Positions 1 to 8,533 of a DNA stretch of 33,844 nt are shown piece after piece (within the stretch, counting starts at the first letter, position 1; the number at the start of each line of letters is the position of its first letter). Position numbers and translations under genes: made by a program. The DNA is from Thermoanaerobaculia bacterium (lineage in GTDB: Bacteria; Acidobacteriota; Thermoanaerobaculia; Multivoradales; JAGPDF01), in assembly GCA_017998715.1 (NCBI GenBank), contig JAGOCP010000007.1:1-33844 (forward strand). Direction: 5' to 3'. Below the pieces are notes generated by a model, which saw only the letters and a list, made by a program, of their open reading frames with translations, was not told where the DNA came from and searched no databases.

Positions 1-692
1 GGCGAGAACTCGGTGATCGAGTTTCCGTCCGGTCCGATCTCGAGCGCCAGCGGGTGCCCCTCCGGCGTCCCCGGCAGGCCGTTCCACGTCCGGCCGGTGA
101 CGAGCAGATGCCCATCCGAAAGCGCTGAGACACCGAAGAAGCCGTCGCTGTCGTAGTCCGGATCGGTCGGCAACACAACGACGCCGCCGACGCCGAACGA
201 CGGATCGAAGGCGCAGGCGGGAAAGTCGTAGGCCACGAGCTCGAAGAGATCGAGCGTCTCGTTGAAGTGCAACTGGACGAGCACGATCAGGCGCCCGAGG
301 TCGTCGAAGGCGAGGTCGAGGACGCGCAGGTCCTGCCCCGGGCCGGTGCCCGGGTTGATCTCGCAATTCGCCCCCACGCTCGCGTCGCCGACGGTCGCCC
401 AGTAGCCGTGATCGGTGCCTTCGAACAACGGCGAGTAGAAGGCGAGGGCGAGGTTCCCTGCCGCATCGGCATCGAGCCCGCCGAAGTGCATGTCGTAAGG
501 CAGTTGGAGCACGACCTCGCCGCCCGACCAGAAGGCGGGGTCAGGTTCGCCGTCGGCCTCGGCGGCGGGGGCGAAGGCCAGGCTGGCGAGCACCAGGGCA
601 GCGCCGACACCGCGGTGGAGACCGCGCGCAGAAGCGGAGACCCGGCGAGACGTTGCAGAGCGCGGCGGGATCGACGGGAAGGTCGGCGGCAT
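1..692 (-). CDS. Secreted delta-60-like protein, 3' end cut by window edge
   Basis: This frame is open from an ATG at 692 to the left edge without a stop, giving about 230 residues. An N-terminal basic stretch is followed by a hydrophobic segment ending in an Ala-rich cleavage-like site (FAPAAEADGEPDPAF), which looks like a Sec signal peptide. The mature part starts with DPAFWSGG and later has CAFDPSFGVGGVVVL and HLLVTGRT. These resemble delta-60 repeats (D-x-x-F-G-x-x-G followed by a strand), found in beta-propeller-like secreted proteins. GAGGA sits 7 nt before the ATG. The gene lies 62 nt downstream of the kinase at 755-3604 on the same strand. Its C-terminus is missing, so whether it carries the DGFE...WS tag cannot be seen. 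Function is unknown. Confidence 0.75.
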   Translation of the reverse strand, partial: MPPTFPSIPPRSATSRRVSASARGLHRGVGAALVLASLAFAPAAEADGEPDPAFWSGGEVVLQLPYDMHFGGLDADAAGNLALAFYSPLFEGTDHGYWATVGDASVGANCEINPGTGPGQDLRVLDLAFDDLGRLIVLVQLHFNETLDLFELVAYDFPACAFDPSFGVGGVVVLPTDPDYDSDGFFGVSALSDGHLLVTGRTWNGLPGTPEGHPLALEIGPDGNSITEFS

Positions 693-754
693 GGGAAGGT
701 CCTCGCCACAACATCCGTCGACGCCTGGCGAAAGGGGACAGCCGCCGTTTCGAG

Positions 755-3604
755 CTACTGCGACGACCCTCGGGAGGTCCCGACCCGGAGGTCGCTTGCC
801 GTCTGCGCGAGCGCGGTGAGGCCCAGCGCGACCGATCGCTCGGCGACCTCTGCTGCAGTCGTACGGGCGCTGCCGGCGTCGCCGGCCTGGAGCTCGAGCG
901 CCGCGAGTTCGAGTTCTAGCTCGAGCTCGGTGACGAGGCGCCCGCCCGACTTCGCCACCGCGATCCCCGCCTCGAGGTCGCTCCTCGCGTCGTCGACGCG
1001 GCCTTCGGCCGCGAGCAGAGCTCCGCGCACCGGCAGAAAACCCAGCCGGCGCTCGAGGCTGGGGGAGCTCGCTGCGTCGCCGAGCTCGTCGATCCGGCGG
1101 CGGGCCTCGCCGACCCGGCCGTGAGCGAGCGCGATTCGTGCCTCGAGCAGCGCGAGCGCGAAGCGCGGGTTCGTGTCCGCGCCGCCGGCCACCGTCGTGC
1201 CGAGCGCCGCGAGTCGTTGTGCCGCGCGCTCCGTGCGATCGCCGTGAGCGCCCCGAGTGGCGTGAGCGGCGGCGAGCTCGACGCGGGCGGCGGTGAGCGT
1301 TTCGTCCACTACGCTCTCGGCGTCGCCGAACTCGTCGGCCAGTTTGCGTGCCGCATCGAGGGAGCGCAGCGCCTCGTCGAAACGCCCGCGCGCCGCGGCG
1401 AGTCGGCCGCGAAGGTCCGCCACCAGCATCAGCCGCGCCGGCGTGCCGCTCGCCTGGGCGCTCTTTTCGATCGGTGCGAGGGCACCCTCGGCTGCGGCGA
1501 GGTCACCGCTCTCGAGCTCGATGCGGGCGCGCAGCGCGAGAGCGGAAGCGATCGAATGGTGATCCTCGACCTCGCGCAGAACGGCGAGAGCGGCGTCGAG
1601 CATCGCCCTCGCCTCGGCGGTCGCGCCGCGGTCCCAGAGGATCTCCACCAGGGCGACACGGCTGATCGCCACCCGACGCCGGTTGCCGACCTTGTCGAAG
1701 AGGCCGATCGCCTCGCGGACGCGCTCCTCGCCGAGGTCGGGACGTCCGCGCAGGTGCGCCGCGGTGCCGAGGTTGAACTCGATGAAAGCGAGGCGCGCGG
1801 CGTCGCCGGCGCGGCGCGCCACGGGCAGGGCGAGCGCGAGGAGCTTCTCGCCGGCTTCGAATCGGCCGGCGGCCAGCGCCGACACGGCGAGATCGTTCAA
1901 CGCCACGGCGGTCGCCACGTCGTCGCCGGCGCGCTCGGCTTCGCGCCGCGCGGCGCGGGTCTCGGCCAGCGACTCGTCCGTGCGGCCGAGATCCGAGAGC
2001 GAGCGCGCGCGACCGAGGCGCAGCAACGGGACGAGATCGCCGCGGCCGGTGGCGAGTGCGCGTTCGAGCCCCCGCGTCGTCGAAGCGAGCGCCCGCTGCG
2101 TCTCCCCTTTCGCGGTCGCGATCAGGCCGTCGACGTAGTCGGCGACCGGATCGGCTCCTGCCCCGGGAAGCTGACGCAGCCGTCCGATCGCCACCTCCGC
2201 CTCCGGGATCCGGCCTTCGCGGATCAGCGCCCGCACCAGCATCGCGGCGGTCGCGAGGTCGCCCGGCCGCCGGGCGAGCTCGCGCTCGACCTCGGCGGAG
2301 GGGGGAGCGGTCCGCAGGAGGAACGAAGGCGCCGCGAGCGGCTCCGGCGCCCGCTGCGGTCTCGCGTCGCGCCGGGCGTCGAAGGCGACGGCCGCGGCGA
2401 ACACCGCGAGCCCCAAGGCGCCAGCCAACGCCAGGTGCGTGCGGTGGCGGGCGACGAAGCGCGCCGCCCGGTAGCGCCGTCCGCCGCGGCGGGCGACGAT
2501 CGGCTCGCCCGCCAGGGCTCGCCGCAGGTCGGAGGCGAGCTGGCCGGCGTCGGCGTAGCGTTCGCCGGGCCGTTTGCGCAGGGCCCGGAGGCAGATCTCG
2601 TCGAGGTCGCGGTCGAGCGCAGTCGCCCGGACGCCGCGAGCCCGGCGCGCGACGAGCGATGGGCGCTCGGTATCGGTCTCGAGGATCTGGCGCTCGAGCT
2701 CGTGCTGGGTCGTGGCGCCGGCGAACGGCCGCGACCCGGCGACGAGCTCGAAGAGGATCACTCCGAGCGAGAAGACGTCGGAGGCCGGCGTCACCGGCTC
2801 GCCGCGATACTGCTCCGGGCTGGCGTAGGCCGGCGTCAGCGCCTGCCGGCCGGTGCGGGTCGCGGTGCTAGCGCCGCTGGCTCCGACATCGCCCATGCCG
2901 CCCATCTGCCCGAAACCGCCGGGATCGACGAGTTTGGAGATGCCGAAGTCGAGCAGGCGCGGGCGACCCTGGAAGTCGACCAGCAGATGGCGCGGCTTCA
3001 GGTCGCGGTGGACGACGCCGAGTCCGTGGGCGTAGGCGATCGGCTCGAGCGCCGCGAGGAAGAGCTGGGCGCGCCCCTCGACGTCGAGCTCCCGCTCGGC
3101 GGACCAGGCGAGAAGATCGATCCCGTCGACGTACTCGAGTGCCAGATACCAGACGCCCTCGGGCGACCGGCCGCCCTGCACGAAGCGGGCGATCCCCGGA
3201 TGTTCGAGCTGCGAGAGGATCCGCAGCTCCTCGCGGAAGCGCCGCACCGCGTCGCCGTCGGCGAACGGCGAGTCGATGACCTTGAGCGCCAGCGTCCGGG
3301 TGAAGTCGGTGGTCGTCTCTTCGGCGAGGTAGACGCGCCCCATGCCGCCGCGACCGAGCTCGCGCAGGATGCGATAGGGCCCGATCGCCGCGGGAAGCGG
3401 CGCCGGCTCTTCCGCCGCCGGTTGGAACGCCGCCCACGGCGAGCGGTCGAGCGGCGAGTCGGTGTCGCCGGCGCGGGCGAGGAGGCGGACGAGCTCGGCG
3501 GCGATCGCCGGGTCACGGGCCCGAAGCTCCGCGACGAAGCGCTCGCGGTCGTCCGCTTCGAGGTCGAGCGCGCGGGCGAAGAGCTCTGCGACCCCGGCGC
3601 TCAT
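755..3604 (-). CDS. Hanks-type Ser/Thr kinase with TM segment and TPR-like C-terminal region
   Basis: This 949-residue protein has a cytoplasmic kinase domain at about 77-365, one membrane segment at about 391-408, and an Ala/Leu/Arg-rich helical C-terminal half resembling TPR repeats. Visible kinase motifs are the glycine loop GRGGMG (84-89), the ATP-binding lysine in LALKVI (about 108), HRD with the catalytic Asp at about 201, DFG at about 219-221, and TPAYASPEQ in the activation segment. The catalytic loop reads HRDLKPRH, so the Mg-binding Asn expected after DLKPx is His206. This may weaken activity, or another ligand may compensate. No sigma factor lies next to it. It is divergent from the FG-GAP gene at 3742 and may be co-transcribed with the secreted gene ending at 692. 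The architecture is that of PknB-like receptor kinases; the signal sensed is unknown. Confidence 0.93.
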   Translation of the reverse strand: MSAGVAELFARALDLEADDRERFVAELRARDPAIAAELVRLLARAGDTDSPLDRSPWAAFQPAAEEPAPLPAAIGPYRILRELGRGGMGRVYLAEETTTDFTRTLALKVIDSPFADGDAVRRFREELRILSQLEHPGIARFVQGGRSPEGVWYLALEYVDGIDLLAWSAERELDVEGRAQLFLAALEPIAYAHGLGVVHRDLKPRHLLVDFQGRPRLLDFGISKLVDPGGFGQMGGMGDVGASGASTATRTGRQALTPAYASPEQYRGEPVTPASDVFSLGVILFELVAGSRPFAGATTQHELERQILETDTERPSLVARRARGVRATALDRDLDEICLRALRKRPGERYADAGQLASDLRRALAGEPIVARRGGRRYRAARFVARHRTHLALAGALGLAVFAAAVAFDARRDARPQRAPEPLAAPSFLLRTAPPSAEVERELARRPGDLATAAMLVRALIREGRIPEAEVAIGRLRQLPGAGADPVADYVDGLIATAKGETQRALASTTRGLERALATGRGDLVPLLRLGRARSLSDLGRTDESLAETRAARREAERAGDDVATAVALNDLAVSALAAGRFEAGEKLLALALPVARRAGDAARLAFIEFNLGTAAHLRGRPDLGEERVREAIGLFDKVGNRRRVAISRVALVEILWDRGATAEARAMLDAALAVLREVEDHHSIASALALRARIELESGDLAAAEGALAPIEKSAQASGTPARLMLVADLRGRLAAARGRFDEALRSLDAARKLADEFGDAESVVDETLTAARVELAAAHATRGAHGDRTERAAQRLAALGTTVAGGADTNPRFALALLEARIALAHGRVGEARRRIDELGDAASSPSLERRLGFLPVRGALLAAEGRVDDARSDLEAGIAVAKSGGRLVTELELELELAALELQAGDAGSARTTAAEVAERSVALGLTALAQTASDLRVGTSRGSSQ

Positions 3605-3741
3605 CTCGAGCTACGCCCCTCGCTCGTGCCGAGGCCTCGAAGCGGACCGCTGCGCGCCGGAGGCATCGGCCGATCCTATGCCGCGGAGCCCCCGGCGCAG
3701 AGCGATGATCCCCTTCGGCGGCGCCTTGCGCGTAGCCAGGT

Positions 3742-5388
3742 ATGGAAACCACCTGCCTGAGCCGCCGCCTTTCCCCCTGTTCGACGTTCGCCGCCGTGCT
3801 GCTCGCGCTGGCCCTCACCCTGCTGACCGCTCCGGCGGCGTCCGCGGCGTCGATCGGGCTCTCCTCCGTGCGCGCGCAGAGCTTCGAGAACGAGGACCTG
3901 CTCTTCTTCGTCCCGGAGACCGCCGACCGCTTCGGCTGGTCGTTCGCGAGCGGCGACTTCAACAACGACGGCTACGCCGACCTCGCGACCGGAATCCCCT
4001 ACGACAACGGCCTCGCCGGCAGCGGCCTCGACAACACCGGCGCCGTGGTCGTGCGCTGGGGCGGGACCGGGGGGCTCACCCCGGGGATCGCCGATACCTT
4101 CCTGTCGCAGTATGCGAGCGGCAGCCAGAGCCCGCCCGAGTCCGGAGACGAGTACGGGTTCGCACTCGCCTCGGGAGACTTCAACGGCGACGGCTACGCC
4201 GATCTCGCCGTCGGCACGCCCGGCGACGAAGACCCGTGCTCTACCTCGGTGAACCGAACTGGCAGTGTCTCGATTCACTACGGCCTTCCGGGCGGGATTC
4301 AGCTCGCGGCGGAGCATCTGATTCACGAGAGCCTCGGCGGTGCGAGCGGGTGCTGGGTCAGCGGCCATCGCTTCGGTGCGGCGCTCGCCGCCGGCGACTT
4401 CAATCTGGACGGCTGGAGCGATCTGGCGGTCGGCGTGCCTCAAGCCATCGTCCCTGCCAGCCCATTCGTCAACGCGGGTCGAGTCGTCGTCCTCTACGGT
4501 CACTTCGGCGGTCTCGTCCCGATCGACTTCCAGTACGTCGACCAGAGTCTTCCCGATGTCATCGGCGTCCCCCACGACGGCAACGAGTTCGGCGCGGCGC
4601 TCGCGGCGGTCGATCTCAATCGCGACTTTCGCGACGATCTGGCCGTGGGTGTTCCGGGTGTACTGGGGTCCGGCGCGGTGCAGATCTTCGTCGGCAGCTC
4701 GTCCGGCTTCGACTGGACACAGAACGCCCTGTGGACCGAGGATCAGCTCCTCGGAGGGGGCGCGAGCGAGTTCGGCGACCGCTTCGGTCAGGCGCTCGCC
4801 GGAGGCGACTTCGACTACGACGGCTACGACGACCTGGCGATGGGCGACCCGTCGGAGGACATCGGCGCGAGCGCCGACACCGGCATGGTGCTGCTCTCGT
4901 TCGGTTCGGCAAACGCCCTGACGCCGACGCGCGTGAAGCAGTACCTGCAGAGCACGATCTTCGGTCTGCCCTCCTACGACGGCCCGAACGAGAACTTCGG
5001 TCACGCCCTCGCCGCCGGTGACTGGAACGGCGACGGCGCCGCCGACCTCGCGATGGGGATTCCGCTCGAAGACGTCGGCGGCGTCGACCGCGGCGGCGTG
5101 GCGGTCCTGACGAGCTTCAACGTCGCCGGCGACTACGGCGCCTACCGCTTCCTCGCGATCGGCAACTCGGGAATCCCACCCGGCGTGCAGAACAGCTCCG
5201 ACGCCGGCCGTGCCTTGGGCGTCGGCGACTTCGACGGCGACGGCTACGCCGACCTCGTCATCGGCATGCCCTACTGGGACTCCCTCGACGTCGTCGACAG
5301 CGGCCGCCAAACGGTGCTCTACGGCTCCTTCTTCTCCGACGGCTTCGAGGGCGGCTCGACGTTCGAGTGGAGCGCGACGTCGCCGTGA
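3742..5388 (+). CDS. Secreted seven-repeat FG-GAP (integrin alpha-like) protein with C-terminal DGFE...WS tag
   Basis: The 548-residue product has a signal peptide at about 1-36 (hydrophobic run LLALALTLLTAPAASA). Seven FG-GAP repeats follow, each a variant of FGxALAxGDFNxDGYxDLAVGxP with a DxNxDGxxD calcium loop. Seven such repeats fit one seven-bladed beta-propeller, as in integrin alpha N-termini. The fourth repeat replaces the loop Gly with Phe but keeps the Asp and Asn ligands. The protein ends FSDGFEGGSTFEWSATSP, matching the tag shared by other secreted genes here. The gene diverges from the kinase at 3604, with 137 nt between them, and converges on the DUF1554-like gene at 5437. FG-GAP propellers usually mediate adhesion or protein binding at the cell surface; the ligand cannot be inferred. 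Confidence 0.93.
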   Translation: METTCLSRRLSPCSTFAAVLLALALTLLTAPAASAASIGLSSVRAQSFENEDLLFFVPETADRFGWSFASGDFNNDGYADLATGIPYDNGLAGSGLDNTGAVVVRWGGTGGLTPGIADTFLSQYASGSQSPPESGDEYGFALASGDFNGDGYADLAVGTPGDEDPCSTSVNRTGSVSIHYGLPGGIQLAAEHLIHESLGGASGCWVSGHRFGAALAAGDFNLDGWSDLAVGVPQAIVPASPFVNAGRVVVLYGHFGGLVPIDFQYVDQSLPDVIGVPHDGNEFGAALAAVDLNRDFRDDLAVGVPGVLGSGAVQIFVGSSSGFDWTQNALWTEDQLLGGGASEFGDRFGQALAGGDFDYDGYDDLAMGDPSEDIGASADTGMVLLSFGSANALTPTRVKQYLQSTIFGLPSYDGPNENFGHALAAGDWNGDGAADLAMGIPLEDVGGVDRGGVAVLTSFNVAGDYGAYRFLAIGNSGIPPGVQNSSDAGRALGVGDFDGDGYADLVIGMPYWDSLDVVDSGRQTVLYGSFFSDGFEGGSTFEWSATSP

Positions 5389-5436
5389 CCTCGGGAGACG
5401 GACAGCGCGGGCTCAGGCGCCTCGAGCCGGCCGCCC

Positions 5437-6705
5437 TCAGGGCGCCACGGCCGACCAGCGCTCGGTGTTGCCGGAGAGCTCGAAGCCGTCCCAGAAGAGG
5501 ACCTCGCGGTTCGAGAGGCAGAGCAGGCGGGCGTCCATGCCGCAGGTAATGATGTAGTCGTTCGTCCACTTCGCGTTGTAGGCGATGTCGGCCGAGCCGG
5601 CAAGTGCCTCCTGAAGATGGCTCTGGGAGGTCCAGTCGAGACAGGCCCCGTCTCCGCTGAGCGTTCCGTCCTCGTAGGTGGCGGTTCGGAAGACAAGGCG
5701 CTCGCTCAGATAGCGCCCGCGCTCGTCGACATGGAAGGTGTTGTCGTTGCCGTTAGCCAGGAGATCCGCCTTCGAGTCGGCGATGCGGAAGCCGTCGACA
5801 CGACGGATCGGCACCCCTTCGAGCTGCAGCCGGTCGCGGGCGTCGACCGTCGCGCCGGAGAGCCAGGCGACGAACGACTGCGGCGAAGGCAGGTGAGCCG
5901 CGGCGGCGAGGTTGCGGCAGATGTCGTCACCTGCGGCGAAGCCGATCTCGCTCCCGGCCTCGGGCCAGCTGCCGAGTTCGCCGCCGCCGAAGGACGAGGT
6001 CGTGAAGGCAAGCGCCGCAGGGATCCAGGGAACGGGCGTCACCTCGCTCGCTCCCGGCTCGAGGCAGAGAAGTCGCCGGGTGTTGGAGCACACCGGGATG
6101 TTGAGGTCCGTCCACTTGCCGGCGGTGTGGGTGGGTGAGCCGGTGACGCCGTTGCTCTGGCTCGTGCCGACGACCCAGCCGACGCAGTTGGAAAAGCCCC
6201 CTTCGCCCGTGGCGAGGGTTCCGGTCCAGTAGCCGAAGCCGTCGGCGGAGCGATCTCCCCCCGTCTCGTCGTACCGGATCGGCTGATAGATCCGCAGCTC
6301 CGGCCCGACGAGGTCATCGAGCGTGCCGGTGAAACGGCCGACCCCGTCGTATCGGTACCACGGCCCGGCCGGCTCGGCCGTGCCGACGCAGCCGGTCGCC
6401 TTCTTGCCCGTCTGTCCCTGGACATGGCAGAAGGCATCCGTCGACGCCGTGGAAAGCCAGGCCCTGTAGGTGTTGGCGTTGGGCAACCCGGCATCGCCGG
6501 CGAGCACCCGGCAGATGTTGTCCCCCGCCGGGAGACCAAAGAGCCCGCCCGAGGAAGGCCAGGAGTTGAGGTTGCCGTTGCCGATCTCCGAAGTGACGAA
6601 AGCGCGCCGCTTCACCGCCTCCGCCGGCCCGGTGGCGAGTTGCTGCAGACCAACGAGTACGACGGCGAAAGCGAAGCGAGTGACGAGCGTGCGTGAGGCC
6701 ATCAT
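5437..6705 (-). CDS. Secreted protein with two DUF1554-like domains and C-terminal tag (copy 1)
   Basis: The 422-residue product has a signal peptide (cleavage near GPAEA) and two tandem domains of about 180 residues. Each starts with a strand like FVTSEIGNGNLNSW, followed by GDNICRxLA, AGLP and YRAWLS, then WTG or LDW, and ends with a Cys-containing RRLLCLE or RLLCLS. This pattern fits DUF1554, known from Leptospira surface proteins and thought to have a C-type-lectin/endostatin-like fold. Conserved cysteines suggest disulfides, hence an extracytoplasmic location. It ends FWDGFELSGNTERWSAVAP, a tag variant with one extra residue between DGFE and W. It is the most diverged of three 422-residue paralogues (others at 10122 and 11534). 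The ATG is preceded by a GAGGGA Shine-Dalgarno-like stretch. Function is unknown; surface binding is plausible. Confidence 0.88.
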   Translation of the reverse strand: MMASRTLVTRFAFAVVLVGLQQLATGPAEAVKRRAFVTSEIGNGNLNSWPSSGGLFGLPAGDNICRVLAGDAGLPNANTYRAWLSTASTDAFCHVQGQTGKKATGCVGTAEPAGPWYRYDGVGRFTGTLDDLVGPELRIYQPIRYDETGGDRSADGFGYWTGTLATGEGGFSNCVGWVVGTSQSNGVTGSPTHTAGKWTDLNIPVCSNTRRLLCLEPGASEVTPVPWIPAALAFTTSSFGGGELGSWPEAGSEIGFAAGDDICRNLAAAAHLPSPQSFVAWLSGATVDARDRLQLEGVPIRRVDGFRIADSKADLLANGNDNTFHVDERGRYLSERLVFRTATYEDGTLSGDGACLDWTSQSHLQEALAGSADIAYNAKWTNDYIITCGMDARLLCLSNREVLFWDGFELSGNTERWSAVAP

Positions 6706-6738
6706 GGGTTCCCTCTCCCCATAGCCGCCGTGACGGGG

Positions 6739-6752
6739 GAAATGGGGACAGG
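6739..6752 (-). promoter_or_regulatory. Conserved upstream element CCTGTCCCCATTTC (copy 1)
   Basis: On the coding strand this reads CCTGTCCCCATTTC and starts 47 nt before the ATG of the DUF1554-like gene at 6705. The identical 14-mer lies at the same distance upstream of the paralogue at 11390. It may be part of the ancestral promoter or leader. Its role is not known. Confidence 0.4.
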
Positions 6753-6796
6753 TGAAGAGGACGTCGCCCGCTGTCGAAGAACCCGCGCCCTTCCTC

Positions 6797-8263
6797 CTAG
6801 CGAATCCACACTTCGACGCGGCGGTTCCTGCCGCGGCCGGCCTCGGAGTCGTTCGACGCCACCGGGAGAGCCGACCCGAACCCGCGGCTGACGCCGGCGC
6901 GGATCCCCTCGGCGGCGAGCTCCCGCGCGACGGCTTCGGCGCGGCCGGCCGACAGGCGCAGGTTGGTCGCTTCCGCCCCTTGGGAGTCGGCGAATCCGAG
7001 CAGCAGGATCTCGCGACCGCGATTCGCCGGCGCGCTCAGGCTCTCGAGCAGCCGGCCGACGTCGCGCCGCGCCTTGTTGTCGAGCTGGTCGCTCCCCGAC
7101 TCGAAACGGAAGTCGAGCGGCAGCCGGGTCGCTCCCTGGGTGACACGGAGATACTCGGGCGGAGCGTTCGGAGCGGGCGCAGCCCGCCCCTCGGCACCGG
7201 GCTCGCCCCGCTCCGTCATCGCGTCGACGAGGGATTGGCCGACGAAGCCGATGGTGTCGACGATCGACTGGCCGTCGTGGGAGAGCGCGAACTCCAGGAA
7301 CCGGCTCACCCACGGGTTGCCCGGATTGCTCGCGGAGTAAAGGTAGAGCCGTCGCGAGAGCAGGTAGTCCTCGGTGCGGACGGTGAAGACCGTCGGCCGG
7401 TACGGCACCGAGCCGCCCTCGTGGACCTTGAGCGCCTTGGCTCCCGCGACATAGGCGAGGCCGACGAAGCCGATGCTGCCGCGGCGCGCGGTGACGTCGG
7501 CGGCCAGCTTCTCGCTGTCCTCGTAGCGCGCGGCCGAGGCGGCGAGCGGCCGGTCGGCGAGGACCAGGCTCTTGAAGGTGTCGAACGTGCCGGAGCGGTC
7601 GTCGCGGGCGAAGAGGGCCACCGGCCCGGGCGTGCCACCGACGGCGCTCCAGTCGGTGATCCTGCCGGTGAACAGGTCGCGAATCTGATCGATCGACAGC
7701 GCCTCCACGGAGCTCCCCGGATCGACGATCACCGCGACGCCGTCGAGCCCGAGGACGTGTTCGCAGGCCGGCGAGAGCATGTTGCCGAGGCTCGCGAGCG
7801 TCCGCGCCTCGTCGGTCTTGATCCGCCGCGACGCCATGCCGATCTCCGCCCCGCCGCTCGCGAGGTCCCCGAACGCCGTACTCGACCCATGCGCCCGGAT
7901 CTCGATCGCCGCCGCTCCGTCCGGCAGCACCGCCACGATCGTCATCTCGTCCGGTTTTCCGGCCCGCCGGTCGATCGAGCTCGCCCCGAGCTTGCGCAAG
8001 AACCCTTCGGCCAGCGCCGGCGCGAGATCCTTGCCGATGGTGTTCGAACCGGAGAGAGAGAGCCGATGGGTGAGGGTCGTCGGTCTGTCAGCAGAAGGAG
8101 CTGGCGTCGCGGCCGCGCTGGGCGCCGCCCTGCTCGTCCGCCCGCGCAACCGATCGAGGAGCTTCGCCCGCTCCTCCGCCGGCACGAAGCGCACGAACGC
8201 CAGGACCACCAGGCCCAGACCCACCAGGAACAACAAGAGCTTTCCGACGGCCGTCAGTTTCAT
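6797..8263 (-). CDS. PstS-like phosphate-binding protein fused to OmpA-like peptidoglycan-binding domain
   Basis: The start chosen is ATG 8263, which has AGGAG 9 nt upstream and opens on a membrane segment (KLLLFLVGLGLVVLAFV). The longer open frame to 8386 adds an unlikely extension. The 488-residue product has an N-terminal anchor, then a PBP-like phosphate-binding domain (SGSNTIGKDLAPALAEGF, ITDWSAVGG, DDRSGTFDTFKSLV, GSIGFVGLAYV) at about 65-345. A C-terminal OmpA domain follows (DFRFESGSDQLDN, LLGFADSQGAEATNLRLS, RNRRVEVWIR) at about 385-488. The OmpA part should bind peptidoglycan, and the binding domain should bind phosphate or a similar oxyanion. No pstCAB genes are nearby, so it may act in sensing, storage or envelope anchoring. 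The gene stands alone on the minus strand. Confidence 0.9.
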   Translation of the reverse strand: MKLTAVGKLLLFLVGLGLVVLAFVRFVPAEERAKLLDRLRGRTSRAAPSAAATPAPSADRPTTLTHRLSLSGSNTIGKDLAPALAEGFLRKLGASSIDRRAGKPDEMTIVAVLPDGAAAIEIRAHGSSTAFGDLASGGAEIGMASRRIKTDEARTLASLGNMLSPACEHVLGLDGVAVIVDPGSSVEALSIDQIRDLFTGRITDWSAVGGTPGPVALFARDDRSGTFDTFKSLVLADRPLAASAARYEDSEKLAADVTARRGSIGFVGLAYVAGAKALKVHEGGSVPYRPTVFTVRTEDYLLSRRLYLYSASNPGNPWVSRFLEFALSHDGQSIVDTIGFVGQSLVDAMTERGEPGAEGRAAPAPNAPPEYLRVTQGATRLPLDFRFESGSDQLDNKARRDVGRLLESLSAPANRGREILLLGFADSQGAEATNLRLSAGRAEAVARELAAEGIRAGVSRGFGSALPVASNDSEAGRGRNRRVEVWIR

Positions 8264-8415
8264 CGACAGGACTCCTCGAGCGAGAGGCTTCAGCGAGAAG
8301 GCCGAGTCCTCCAGGCCCTCTCCGTTGCCAGTGCGACAGGGATCCGATTGGATGGCAGGCGCATGTCTTCCGCGTGACGGCGCCATGGCGACGGGGTGAA
8401 CTCGACCGTCCTGCC

Positions 8416-8475
8416 GTCTTCTCCGACGGCTGCGGAGGCGGATCGAGGTCCGAGTGGAGTGCCGCAGTGCCGTCA
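8416..8475 (+). pseudogene. Decayed remnant of a C-terminal DGFE...WS tag
   Basis: In the frame starting at 8416 the DNA reads VFSDGCGGGSRSEWSAAVP followed by TCA where a TGA stop would be expected. This matches the FG-GAP gene tail (FSDGFEGGSTFEWSATSP) at 13 of 18 positions with identical spacing. The DNA is also similar to 5329-5388. The diagnostic DGF is now DGC and no plausible gene precedes it in this frame. It is best read as the 3' stump of a deleted tagged gene. Chance similarity cannot be excluded but is unlikely given the exact D-to-W spacing and DNA similarity. Confidence 0.6.
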
Positions 8476-8497
8476 GCGGAGCGCCCGGTGCGCCGGG

Positions 8498-8526
8498 TTG
8501 GCGTCATGGCCTCGCAGCGCTACGAT
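8498..8526 (+). promoter_or_regulatory. Sigma70-like promoter of CopG-family gene, leaderless
   Basis: TTGGCG (8498-8503) and TACGAT (8521-8526) are separated by 17 nt. The -10 box ends 7 nt before the ATG at 8534, so transcription should start at or next to the start codon. No Shine-Dalgarno sequence is present. The same geometry occurs at 8864-8892 and 12892-12921. Confidence 0.55.
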
Positions 8527-8533
8527 GTGGCGC

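Noticed and set aside
1121-3760. Long plus-strand open frame of 879 codons across the kinase gene
   Set aside because: It is the antisense shadow of the kinase: GC-rich codon bias leaves the opposite strand open, and its translation is Arg/Gly/Ala-rich with no domain.
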